From contig NZ_REGA01000004.1 in NCBI RefSeq assembly GCF_003841505.1, positions 248,001-312,000 of the forward strand: DNA of 64,000 nt. Reading direction: 5' to 3'. Below the pieces are notes generated by a model. That model worked only from the letters and a program-made list of their open reading frames with translations. It had not been told where the DNA came from and made no database searches. This document shows positions 8,326 through 15,579 of this stretch, in pieces (position 1 is the stretch's first letter; every line of letters begins with the position of its first letter). Position numbers and translations under genes: made by a program. Source of the stretch: Natrarchaeobius chitinivorans. Lineage in GTDB: Archaea; Halobacteriota; Halobacteria; Halobacteriales; Natrialbaceae.

Positions 8326-9493
8326 GTCCGGCCAGGAATGCTCGCACGTCGGCCATCGTCTCCGACCACGAGGGATGAGCGGCGGCCGTCTCGAGAGCTT
8401 TCTTTCCGAGCGCCGCGAGCCGCTCCCGATCGGCAGCGAGACCGTCGATCACCGCCGCCAGACCGGCCGTGTCCGACGGATCGATCAGTACGCCGTTCCG
8501 GCCGTCCGCGACGATTTCGTCCGCGCCGCCGACCGCGCTCGCGACTGGCACGACGCCGAACTCCATCGCCTCGAGGTAGACCATGCCGAATCCCTCGTAG
8601 CGAGACGGCACGGCGAGAACGTGCGATCGCTCGAGGACCGACGCCAGACGATCGTCGTCGACTTCGCCGGCAACCGACACGCGGCTCCCAACGCCGAGTT
8701 CGACGATCCGGTCGCGAACCGTCCGCGCGTAGGCCGGTTCGGCCTCGTGGCTGCCGACGACGGTCAGGTTCCAGTTTCGTTCCGCCCTCTCGAGTGCCTC
8801 GAGGACCGCCGTGGGATTCTTTCGGGGAGTCAGATTTCCGACGAACGTGACGCGGAGGGGACCGTCGTCGGTCGCCCGCCGGTCGACCGCTTCGGCCGAG
8901 ATCGCAGCCCCCTCGCGTCGGCCCGCCGGCGGTGCGACGAGCGTCGGCACCGAGGTCAGTTCCGCCGTTCGATCGCGAGTGTACTCGCTCGTACAGATCG
9001 CCGCGTCGACGGAGGAGAGATACCGTTTCTCGAGTTCGCGTGCTCGCTCACGGGAGTGGTCGCTCGCGTCGTCACCGTGGCCCCGGTCGTCGCCCCCGTT
9101 CTGATCGTCTCCGTAATCCCGCCCGCCACCGCCGTTTCGATCGCCGCCGCAGATTTGACCGCCACTGACCGGTTCGAACGCGGAATCGACCGTTGCGGAA
9201 GGAGTCAATCCAGGGGCAGCCGACTGTAGCAGGTGAACGAGCGCGACGATCGTCCCCGGACGCTCGAGGCGGCAGTTGTGACCGACCAGCTCTCGGTAGC
9301 AGAGTTCGTCCTGCAGCAGGACGTCGAACGATCGGTCGAGTTGGTCACGAACGGCGCGTTCGGATCGACCAGCCAGTGAAATCACCTCGACGTCGTCGCC
9401 TCGCTCCTCGAGAATCGACACCAGCTTTCGGTCGTACCGATAGCCGCCGGACGTCGTCTCGAGGTCGTCGGGGACGACGAGTCCGACCTCCAT
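8303..9493 (-). CDS. GT4-family glycosyltransferase
   Basis: 396 residues, GT-B fold. The N-terminal half begins MEVGLVVPDDLETTSGGYRYDR, a GT4-type start with a glycine-rich acceptor loop. The C-terminal half has LTVVGSHEAEP, the PSRYEGFGMVYLEA motif (E-x7-E, nucleotide-sugar binding) and GGADEIVADGRNG. An internal low-complexity Gly/Asp stretch (residues about 150-180) is an insertion. The start is the ATG at 9491-9493, two bases after the stop of the PTPS-like gene, which fixes the operon order. It probably adds a sugar to the product of the PTPS/dehydrogenase steps (inference). Confidence 0.88.
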   Translation of the reverse strand: MEVGLVVPDDLETTSGGYRYDRKLVSILEERGDDVEVISLAGRSERAVRDQLDRSFDVLLQDELCYRELVGHNCRLERPGTIVALVHLLQSAAPGLTPSATVDSAFEPVSGGQICGGDRNGGGGRDYGDDQNGGDDRGHGDDASDHSRERARELEKRYLSSVDAAICTSEYTRDRTAELTSVPTLVAPPAGRREGAAISAEAVDRRATDDGPLRVTFVGNLTPRKNPTAVLEALERAERNWNLTVVGSHEAEPAYARTVRDRIVELGVGSRVSVAGEVDDDRLASVLERSHVLAVPSRYEGFGMVYLEAMEFGVVPVASAVGGADEIVADGRNGVLIDPSDTAGLAAVIDGLAADRERLAALGKKALETAAAHPSWSETMADVRAFLAGLEAGESG

Positions 9494-9495
9494 CG

Positions 9496-9873
9496 TCAGC
9501 AGGTGCGTTCGTGGGCGACGCTGGCGACGTCGTCCTCTTCGATCTCGATCCGAAGCTCGGACACTCCGTCGGGCTCGAGGTGCTCGAGCAGTCGGTCGCC
9601 GAACAGGCGTGCGAACCGCTCGACGCTCGGGTTCCGGTCTTCGAAGCCAGGACAGTCGTTGAGCGTTCGATCGGCGTAAAACCCGCAGACGGCGTCCATC
9701 GCCCGACGTACGTCGTCGATGTCGTGGACGTATCCGTGTTCGTTCAGTTCGGCGTTTCGGATCGTCGCCGCCACGGTAAAGTGATGGGAGTGAAGCTCCC
9801 CTTCCGGCCCCGGATCCGGAACCGTCAGGTAATGCTGGGCCACGAGGCACTGCGAGACGGTGACGGAGTACAT
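9496..9873 (-). CDS. 6-pyruvoyltetrahydropterin synthase-like protein with Glu in place of the catalytic Cys
   Basis: 125 residues from the ATG at 9871-9873. The zinc ligands of the PTPS/QueD fold are visible: H14 (VAQHYL) and H28 and H30 (ELHSHHF). Canonical PTPS/QueD has Cys four residues before the first His of the HGH motif; here that position is Glu (E24), and HGH reads HSH. A Cys-to-Glu change is the mark of PTPS-III-type enzymes, which cleave dihydroneopterin triphosphate to 6-hydroxymethyl-dihydropterin. The neighbours (dehydrogenase, GT4, methyltransferase) argue against a plain archaeosine QueD. A GTG at 9886-9888 would add five residues. Confidence 0.82.
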   Translation of the reverse strand: MYSVTVSQCLVAQHYLTVPDPGPEGELHSHHFTVAATIRNAELNEHGYVHDIDDVRRAMDAVCGFYADRTLNDCPGFEDRNPSVERFARLFGDRLLEHLEPDGVSELRIEIEEDDVASVAHERTC

Positions 9874-9960
9874 GCGCGCCGGTACCACGGACGGCGGGTA
9901 AACACCTCCGTTCGGTCGCGAGTACTGATACTCCGTCTGCGGGGCCGTCGACGGACTGGA

Positions 9961-10998
9961 TCAGTCGTATGCCAACAGAACCTGCACCGCGTCCTCGGGA
10001 CGCTCCTCTATCAGTTCGTACGCATCAGCGGCATTTTCGAACGGGATTTCGTGCGTGAAAAGCGCCGAGAGATCGAGTCGCCGGAGCCAGTTCCAGGCGG
10101 TTCGATGGCGACGCTCGCGGGACCAGCGGCCGGCTAACTCGGGATCGATCGTGCTCACCTGCGTGCTCTCGATCTCGATCCGGTCGCGGTGGAACCGCCC
10201 GCCGAGGTCGAGCGTGGTCTGTTCGGTTCCGTACCAGGATCCGACGAGAACACGACCGTCGAACCCGGTTACCGCAATCGCGTCGTCGAGCGCGTCCGGA
10301 TTCCCCGACAATTCGTAGGTTAGATCGGCACGCGCGTCCTCGCCGAGGATCGATTCGAGCCGTTCGACTGGACACTTCGCCGCCGGATCGATCGTCCGGT
10401 CGGCACCGACCGCCTCGGAGAGCCGACGGCGGTTTTCGCGGGGTTCGACCGTCACGAGCGTCTCGAGGGGGAGTTCGGACAGCAGCGCGGTCGTCAACAG
10501 ACCGACGACACCCTGTCCGACGACGACGACGCGCTCGCCGAGCAACGCACCGCCGTCGAGGACGAGGTTGACGGCAGTTTCGAGGTTCGCGAACAGCGCA
10601 GCCTCGCGGGACGAGACGTCGTCGGGGACGACCAGCAGGTCCTCCGGGTGGGCGAGGAAGTCACTCTCGTGGGGGTTGTAGGCGAACACGCGCCGATCCA
10701 GCCACGATTCGGAGACGTTCTCACCGACCTCGGTGACCGTTCCGACCGCTGCGTAGCCGTAGGACAGCGGGAAGGAGAGATCTTCGTCGAACGCCTCGAG
10801 ACACTCGTCGGCCGGGAGCGAGGCCGGGGCGTCGCCGCGATAGATCATGCCTTCGGTTCCGGCGCTGATCGCCGAGATCGTCGTTCGGACGCGAACCGCG
10901 TCGGGGCCCGGTTCCGGAACCGCTCGAGACCGAATCTCGACGGTAGAGGGATCCGTAAAGTAAAGCGTCCGGCCGTCGACGGCCGCGTTCGCCGTCAT
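9961..10998 (-). CDS. Medium-chain dehydrogenase of the SAGTE type
   Basis: 345 residues, alcohol dehydrogenase fold with a Rossmann motif VVVVGQGVVGLLTTALL. Where zinc alcohol dehydrogenases have the catalytic-zinc Cys, this protein has SAISAGTEGM, and no structural-zinc Cys cluster is seen, so it probably works without zinc. SAGTE dehydrogenases are often found in secondary-metabolite or pigment pathways (for example BchC-like). It lies 87 bases upstream of the PTPS-like gene and 198 bases after the phosphatidyltransferase gene, on the same strand. Confidence 0.82.
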   Translation of the reverse strand: MTANAAVDGRTLYFTDPSTVEIRSRAVPEPGPDAVRVRTTISAISAGTEGMIYRGDAPASLPADECLEAFDEDLSFPLSYGYAAVGTVTEVGENVSESWLDRRVFAYNPHESDFLAHPEDLLVVPDDVSSREAALFANLETAVNLVLDGGALLGERVVVVGQGVVGLLTTALLSELPLETLVTVEPRENRRRLSEAVGADRTIDPAAKCPVERLESILGEDARADLTYELSGNPDALDDAIAVTGFDGRVLVGSWYGTEQTTLDLGGRFHRDRIEIESTQVSTIDPELAGRWSRERRHRTAWNWLRRLDLSALFTHEIPFENAADAYELIEERPEDAVQVLLAYD

Positions 10999-11196
10999 CG
11001 ACGATCACGGCCGGTCGGTGGCCCGGGTCGGAGATCGCTCACGGTGAACCGTTCGATCAGTGCCCACTTGGCAGTTCGCTCGAGTGACAGTTCCTGAGAA
11101 CTGTCGGTATCGATGGTGAGAACGGACGGTCTCGGTGATATTTTTTGACGACTTTCTTCGCTCTTCACCCGATCGACCACCTCCGGCGTGAGCCAC

Positions 11197-11952
11197 TCAC
11201 CGGCGACCGCTCACCGCGAGCCAGTCCCAGCAGAAATTAGCGAGAAACGGTACCGCCACGAGTATCGAGAGCGGGCGCGTGAGGGTCGCAGACAGAACGG
11301 GGAGGATTGCAAGCCAGATGCAGACCATCACGAGCGCACCGAGCGGGCGGCGGAGTCGGTTCGACGGGAGTTCGGAAACGACCAGACCACGTCTGCGCCG
11401 CCACCAGAGTCCGGCGACGAACAGGTACCGTGCGATCCCGACCGCGAGAAACGCGAGCGCAGCCCCGTCGCCCGCAACGGCGACGAGCGAGCCGACCAGC
11501 ACGACGAGGGCGTCCATCTCCACGTCCAGTCGAGCCCCGATGTCCGTCACCTCGTCCAGCCGACGGGCGACCATTCCATCGACCGCGTCGAGCGCGGCCG
11601 CAACGGCGAACAGGAGGGCCGGAACCCAGGCGAGAACGCCGGTCGGCGAGGGCGCTACCACGAACCCGGCGAGTACCGCGGCTGCCGCTCCGCGCCCGAG
11701 CGTCACCCCGGTCGCGAGTGTAAACGGCCGCGAACCGCGTTCCTGTATTCGGTCGATCGTCAGAAAGACGAGGACCGACTCGAGGACGAGCGCGGACCCG
11801 ACGAGGGCGAGAAAGGCAAGCGATGGGCCGCCCGACCACACCACCTCGAGTGCGATCGTCCCGAGAGAAGCGACGATCCAGAGCGCAGCCGTAGCCCACC
11901 CCCACCGCCAGCCGACGCGCCCTGATGATACCGCGACCGACTCGTCAGTCAC
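11197..11952 (-). CDS. CDP-alcohol phosphatidyltransferase family protein
   Basis: 251 residues, about six membrane helices. The family motif D-G-x2-A-R-x8-G-x3-D-x3-D is present as DGMVARRLDEVTDIGARLD followed by VEMD, so the metal-binding and catalytic Asp residues are intact. Such enzymes move a phospho-alcohol from CDP-lipid (or CDP-alcohol) to an acceptor. It starts with GTG at 11950-11952, overlapping the stop of the upstream membrane-protein gene by eight bases. It heads the dehydrogenase/PTPS/GT4/methyltransferase run, pointing to a lipid-linked product (inference). Confidence 0.87.
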   Translation of the reverse strand: MTDESVAVSSGRVGWRWGWATAALWIVASLGTIALEVVWSGGPSLAFLALVGSALVLESVLVFLTIDRIQERGSRPFTLATGVTLGRGAAAAVLAGFVVAPSPTGVLAWVPALLFAVAAALDAVDGMVARRLDEVTDIGARLDVEMDALVVLVGSLVAVAGDGAALAFLAVGIARYLFVAGLWWRRRRGLVVSELPSNRLRRPLGALVMVCIWLAILPVLSATLTRPLSILVAVPFLANFCWDWLAVSGRR

Positions 11953-12313
11953 GGCGAGAGAGTGCGAGGAGTACGACGATCAACAGGAGTTGTGCGAGTT
12001 TGTCGACGATCTCGACCGGCGAGACCGCATCGAGGGCCTCGGGTCGATTGACCGCATACCAGAGGATCACCTGACCGGCGGTAAACGGGATCCCGAGGAG
12101 GTAGAGCAGCCGCCGTCGGTAGTCGACGAGGACGAGCACGATGCCGAGGACGAACCCGGCAGTCGCGACGAGGAAGGCGAGTCCCATCCAGTGTGGCAAG
12201 AACCCGACCCCGAGAACGAGGTGAACGCCCGCGGTGACGGCGGCCAACCCGATCCCGACCCAGTGAAGCGGGGACAGTGACTCGAGTGTGAGGCGATTCT
12301 CGAGGGAGACCAT
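11945..12313 (-). CDS. Four-helix membrane protein
   Basis: 122 residues with four hydrophobic segments (WVGIGLAAVTAGVHLVLGV, MGLAFLVATAGFVLGIVLVL, LLYLLGIPFTAGQVILW, LAQLLLIVVLLAL). A small family of this type is common in haloarchaea; no function is known to me. It overlaps the start of the phosphatidyltransferase gene by eight bases, so the two are likely co-translated. Confidence 0.75.
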   Translation of the reverse strand: MVSLENRLTLESLSPLHWVGIGLAAVTAGVHLVLGVGFLPHWMGLAFLVATAGFVLGIVLVLVDYRRRLLYLLGIPFTAGQVILWYAVNRPEALDAVSPVEIVDKLAQLLLIVVLLALSRRD

Positions 12314-12370
12314 ACGGTGGCGTCAACGCCGAGAGAAAAACCCGTTGTGCCGTGGCCAATCGAACTCGTC

Positions 12371-12976
12371 TCAGATTTTGTTCGCCGGTGGGACGCTTCG
12401 CTCTTCGGGGCTCGTGGCTCCGCCTGGTCCGATCAAAAGGCGGATAACCGTTCCCAGTCCGAGCATCGTCGTGATCCCGGCGACGGCGAGCGCCACGGGA
12501 ACCGACAGCCCGGCGAGGCCGAAGACGAGACTGCCAGTGAAAACGCCGAGCCAGCGTTTGTCCCGTCCGAGTCGGGCCGTGATCGCCTGCCCCATCGCGA
12601 CGATTCCGACCGCAGCGGACGTCGGAAGCAGCGCCAGTCCGACCGTCACGAGGATGACGCCAAAAAACGTCCCGAGGCTCGAGCCCACGATGAAGTAGCC
12701 GGTACTCGTGAGAGCGAGGACGACGAGCAGGGACGGAAACCCGATACAGGTCGAGATGATCGGACTCCGGCGGGATTTGGTGACCGCTTGCGATCCGCGT
12801 CCCTGGAGCGTACCGAGCAACACCGATGCGAAGACGAGCGTTGCAGCGAACTGGATCCCCGCTCGCTCGATCGGTGCGAGCGAGCGATAGTACTCGAGTA
12901 CCCACGCGTGAGCGAACTCTCCGGTCAACTCGAGACCGGTTGCCCCAGTGATAGGATATAAATCTATTGGCCACAT
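12371..12976 (-). CDS. Hypothetical membrane protein
   Basis: About 201 residues from the ATG at 12974-12976 (an ATG at 12997 or a TTG at 13000 are alternatives). It has about five membrane helices with short loops, including ERAGIQFAATLVFASVLLGT and LLVVLALTSTGYFIVGS. No family is recognised. It is divergent from the L1 operon, and its promoter must lie in the roughly 220 bases between them. It may be the first gene of the minus-strand run ending at 7193, with 57 bases to the next gene. Confidence 0.65.
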   Translation of the reverse strand: MWPIDLYPITGATGLELTGEFAHAWVLEYYRSLAPIERAGIQFAATLVFASVLLGTLQGRGSQAVTKSRRSPIISTCIGFPSLLVVLALTSTGYFIVGSSLGTFFGVILVTVGLALLPTSAAVGIVAMGQAITARLGRDKRWLGVFTGSLVFGLAGLSVPVALAVAGITTMLGLGTVIRLLIGPGGATSPEERSVPPANKI

Positions 12977-13139
12977 ACACGAACGATACACTGTCATCAA
13001 AGATATTACTTTCGGTCACGAGGATGATCTGAAAAACGGAACTGCATTTGGGCAGACCGTATCAGTGATCGACAACCGGACGCACACGAGAGCCGGGTTC
13101 GACGGGTTTAAGTTCGCCATGCTACTTCTCTCAATGGAG

Positions 13140-13196
13140 ACAGGCATTGCCTGTTTCACTGACCCGTAGGAGCAAACCTGCGTACTACGGAGGTGA
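13140..13196 (+). promoter_or_regulatory. Leader of the L1 operon with predicted L1-binding stem-loop
   Basis: Two inverted repeats precede rpl1. The first is ACAGGC-ATT-GCCTGT (13140-13154). The second pairs CCGTAG (13164-13169) with CTACGG (13185-13190) around an asymmetric 15-base interior. The Shine-Dalgarno sequence GGAGGTGA (13189-13196) overlaps the 3' arm, so folding would hide it. L1 represses its own operon by binding leader mRNA that mimics its 23S rRNA site in bacteria and archaea; this is the expected place for it. Confidence 0.65.
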
Positions 13197-13199
13197 ACG

Positions 13200-13829
13200 A
13201 TGGCAGAGGATATCGAAACCGCAGTGGCTCGCGCACTCGAGGATTCACCGGACCGGAACTTTACCGAGACGGTCGACCTCGCGATCAACTTGCGCGACCT
13301 TGATTTGAACGAACCGTCGAACCGTGTCGATGAGTCTATCGTCCTGCCGTCCGGAACCGGCCAGGAAACGCGAATCGTCGTCATCGCCGAGGGCGAAACC
13401 GCAGTCCGCGCCGAGGAGGCGGCGGACGAGGTCCTCTCGGAGGACGACGTGGCCGATCTGGACGACGACGACGCCAAGGATATGGCGGACGAGACGGACT
13501 TCTTCATCGCCGAAGAGGCGATGATGCAAGATATCGCCCGGCACCTGGGTACCATCCTCGGTCCCCGGGGGAAGATGCCGGACCCGCTCGCGCCCGACGA
13601 CGACGTCGTCGAGACCGTCAATCGACTCAAAAGTACCGTGCAGCTTCGTTCCGGCGACCGACGAACGTTCCACACGCTCGTCGGTGCCGAGGACATGGAC
13701 GCTGAGGACATCGCCGACAACATCGACGTCATCCTGCGTCGACTGCACGCCGACCTCGAGAAAGGCCCACAGAACATCGACGGGGTCTACGTGAAGACCA
13801 CGATGGGGCCGTCCGTGGAGGTGGTCTAA
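13200..13829 (+). CDS. rpl1: 50S ribosomal protein L1
   Basis: 209 residues, first gene of the L1-L10-L12 stalk operon. It has the archaeal L1 pattern: [13 protein letters not shown] near the start, the central domain with [14 protein letters not shown], and the C-terminal [14 protein letters not shown]1 binds the mobile L1 stalk of 23S rRNA and is the likely repressor of its own operon. A strong Shine-Dalgarno (GGAGGTGA) lies four bases upstream. L10 starts one base after the stop codon. Confidence 0.97.
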   Translation: MAEDIETAVARALEDSPDRNFTETVDLAINLRDLDLNEPSNRVDESIVLPSGTGQETRIVVIAEGETAVRAEEAADEVLSEDDVADLDDDDAKDMADETDFFIAEEAMMQDIARHLGTILGPRGKMPDPLAPDDDVVETVNRLKSTVQLRSGDRRTFHTLVGAEDMDAEDIADNIDVILRRLHADLEKGPQNIDGVYVKTTMGPSVEVV

Positions 13830-13830
13830 C

Positions 13831-14877
13831 GTGAGCGCAGAAGCCGAGCGAAAGACCGAGAACCTCCCACAGTGGAAAAAAGAGGAAGTCGGCGAACTCG
13901 AGCAGCTCATCGAGGACTACGAGAGCGTCGGCATCGTCGGCATCACCGGCATTCCGAGCAAACAGCTTCAGGACATGCGTCGCGGACTCCACGGCACCGC
14001 CGTGGTGCGAGTGAGCCGCAACACGCTGCAGGTCCGGGCACTCGAGGACGCCGGCCTCGACGACCTCGTCACCCACGTCGAGGGACAGGTCGGACTGGTC
14101 GCCACGAACGACAACCCCTTTACCCTCTACAAGGAACTCGAGGCGTCGAAGACGCCCGCTCCGATCAACGAGGGGGAAGTCGCGCCCAACGACATCGTCA
14201 TCCCCGAGGGTGACACGGGCGTCGACCCGGGGCCGTTCGTCGGCGAACTCCAGGGCATCGGAGCCAACGCGCGAATCGAGGACGGTTCGATTCAGGTCAT
14301 GGAGGACTCGACGGTCCTGGAGGCCGGCGAGGAAGTCTCTGCGGATCTGGCGAACGTCCTCAACGAACTCGGCATCGAGCCAAAGGAGGTCGGACTCGAC
14401 CTTCGCGCCGTCGTCGCAGACGGCGTCCTCTTCGATCCCGAGGACCTCGACATCGACGTCGATGCCTACCAGAGCGACGTGTCGACGGCGGCCGCTCGCG
14501 CCCGGAACCTCTCGGTCAACGCGAGCTTCCCGACCGCGACGACGGCACCGACGCTCATCGCCAAGGCGACGGGCGAGGCCAAGAGCCTCGGCCTCCACGC
14601 CGCGATCGAAGACGAAGAGCTCATGCCCGACCTCGTCAGCAAGGCCGACGCACAGCTGCGTGCGCTGGCAGCCCAGATCGACGACGAGGAGGCACTCCCC
14701 GAAGAGCTCCAGGACCTCGAGGCACCTGCGCCAGCGGCGGCCGACGCCGACGAGGGAGAGGACGAAGACGAATCGACTGACGACCAAGACGAAACCGAGG
14801 CCGGCGACGCCGCCGACGACGACGATGACGAAGACGACGGCGACGGCGCGGAAGGCCTCGGCGCGATGTTCGGATAA
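13831..14877 (+). CDS. rpl10: 50S ribosomal protein L10 (acidic P0)
   Basis: 348 residues, GTG start directly after the L1 stop. The N-terminal RNA-binding domain ([20 protein letters not shown]) is followed by the P0-type insertion domain and helical spine that recruits L12 dimers. The C-terminal 80 residues are a long Asp/Glu tail ending GLGAMFG, the typical archaeal P0 end shared with L12. This is full length. It forms the base of the ribosomal P stalk that recruits translation factors. Confidence 0.96.
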   Translation: MSAEAERKTENLPQWKKEEVGELEQLIEDYESVGIVGITGIPSKQLQDMRRGLHGTAVVRVSRNTLQVRALEDAGLDDLVTHVEGQVGLVATNDNPFTLYKELEASKTPAPINEGEVAPNDIVIPEGDTGVDPGPFVGELQGIGANARIEDGSIQVMEDSTVLEAGEEVSADLANVLNELGIEPKEVGLDLRAVVADGVLFDPEDLDIDVDAYQSDVSTAAARARNLSVNASFPTATTAPTLIAKATGEAKSLGLHAAIEDEELMPDLVSKADAQLRALAAQIDDEEALPEELQDLEAPAPAAADADEGEDEDESTDDQDETEAGDAADDDDDEDDGDGAEGLGAMFG

Positions 14878-14895
14878 TCAACGGAGGATTCAACA

Positions 14896-15240
14896 ATGGA
14901 ATACGTTTACGCTGCACTCATCCTGAACGAAACGGGCGAAGAGATCAACGAAGACAACCTTACCGACGTGCTCGACGCCGCTGGCGTCGACGTCGAAGAG
15001 TCCCGAGTCAAGGCGCTCGTCGCCGCACTCGAGGACGTCGACATCGACGAAGCGGTCTCCGAGGCCGCAGCCGTCCCCGCCGGTGGAGCCGCCGCAGGCG
15101 GCGCCGCCGCAGCGGCTGACGACGGTGGCGACGACGAGGACGCAGAAGAGACGAGCGACGTCCCGGACACGACGGACGACGACGAAGACGACGAAGACGA
15201 CGACGCCGGCGGCGAGGGCCTCGGCGAACTCTTCGGCTAA
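14896..15240 (+). CDS. rpl12: 50S ribosomal protein P1 (L12 archaeal type)
   Basis: 114 residues: an N-terminal dimerisation domain ([20 protein letters not shown]), an Ala/Gly-rich hinge ([15 protein letters not shown]) and an acidic tail ending GEGLGELFG. That tail contacts translation GTPases. It starts 18 bases after the L10 stop, with GGAGG upstream. Last gene of the operon. Confidence 0.97.
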   Translation: MEYVYAALILNETGEEINEDNLTDVLDAAGVDVEESRVKALVAALEDVDIDEAVSEAAAVPAGGAAAGGAAAAADDGGDDEDAEETSDVPDTTDDDEDDEDDDAGGEGLGELFG

Positions 15241-15579
15241 GTCGCGACGCGACGACTCGAGCAACGCCGATTTCTTTCGACGCTGCGTCGGTAGTGACGT
15301 CTCTCTCGTCTACACTGGACAGGGGGTTTCGTGGGCTCGAGGCCGCTGTTCGTCTTTTTGCGTTTCGCGTTTCCCGCTTGCTCACGGGTCACTGCGTTCC
15401 CCGTTCGCTGTTCCGCGGTTCTCGCTCGCTTCGCTCGCTCACGGGTCACTGCGTTCCCCGTTCGCCGTTCCGCGGTTCTCGCTCACTCCGTTCGCTCACG
15501 GGTCACTGCGTTCCCCGTTCGCCGTTCCGCGGTTCTCGCTCACTCCGTTCGCTCCGAACCGCGTACGCTCCGAACCGCG
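15241..15579. repeat. Intergenic region with three 57-bp tandem repeats
   Basis: No gene is seen between rpl12 and the malic enzyme gene. Three direct repeats of 57 bases lie at 15380-15436, 15437-15493 and 15494-15550; copies 2 and 3 are identical and copy 1 differs at a few positions. Each unit ends in a small near-palindrome (CGCTCGCTTCGCTC or CGCTCACTCCGTTC), a motif type also found around the tRNA scar at 20.9 kb. Two short repeats (GCTCCGAACCGCG) follow. The region separates two convergent genes. Confidence 0.85.

Noticed and set aside
10995-11180. 61-codon minus-strand frame between dehydrogenase and phosphatidyltransferase
   Set aside because: Basic composition and no motif; the space more likely holds a promoter.
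15380-15550. Possible CRISPR array
   Set aside because: Units are directly adjacent with no unique spacers and no cas genes nearby; it is a tandem repeat.
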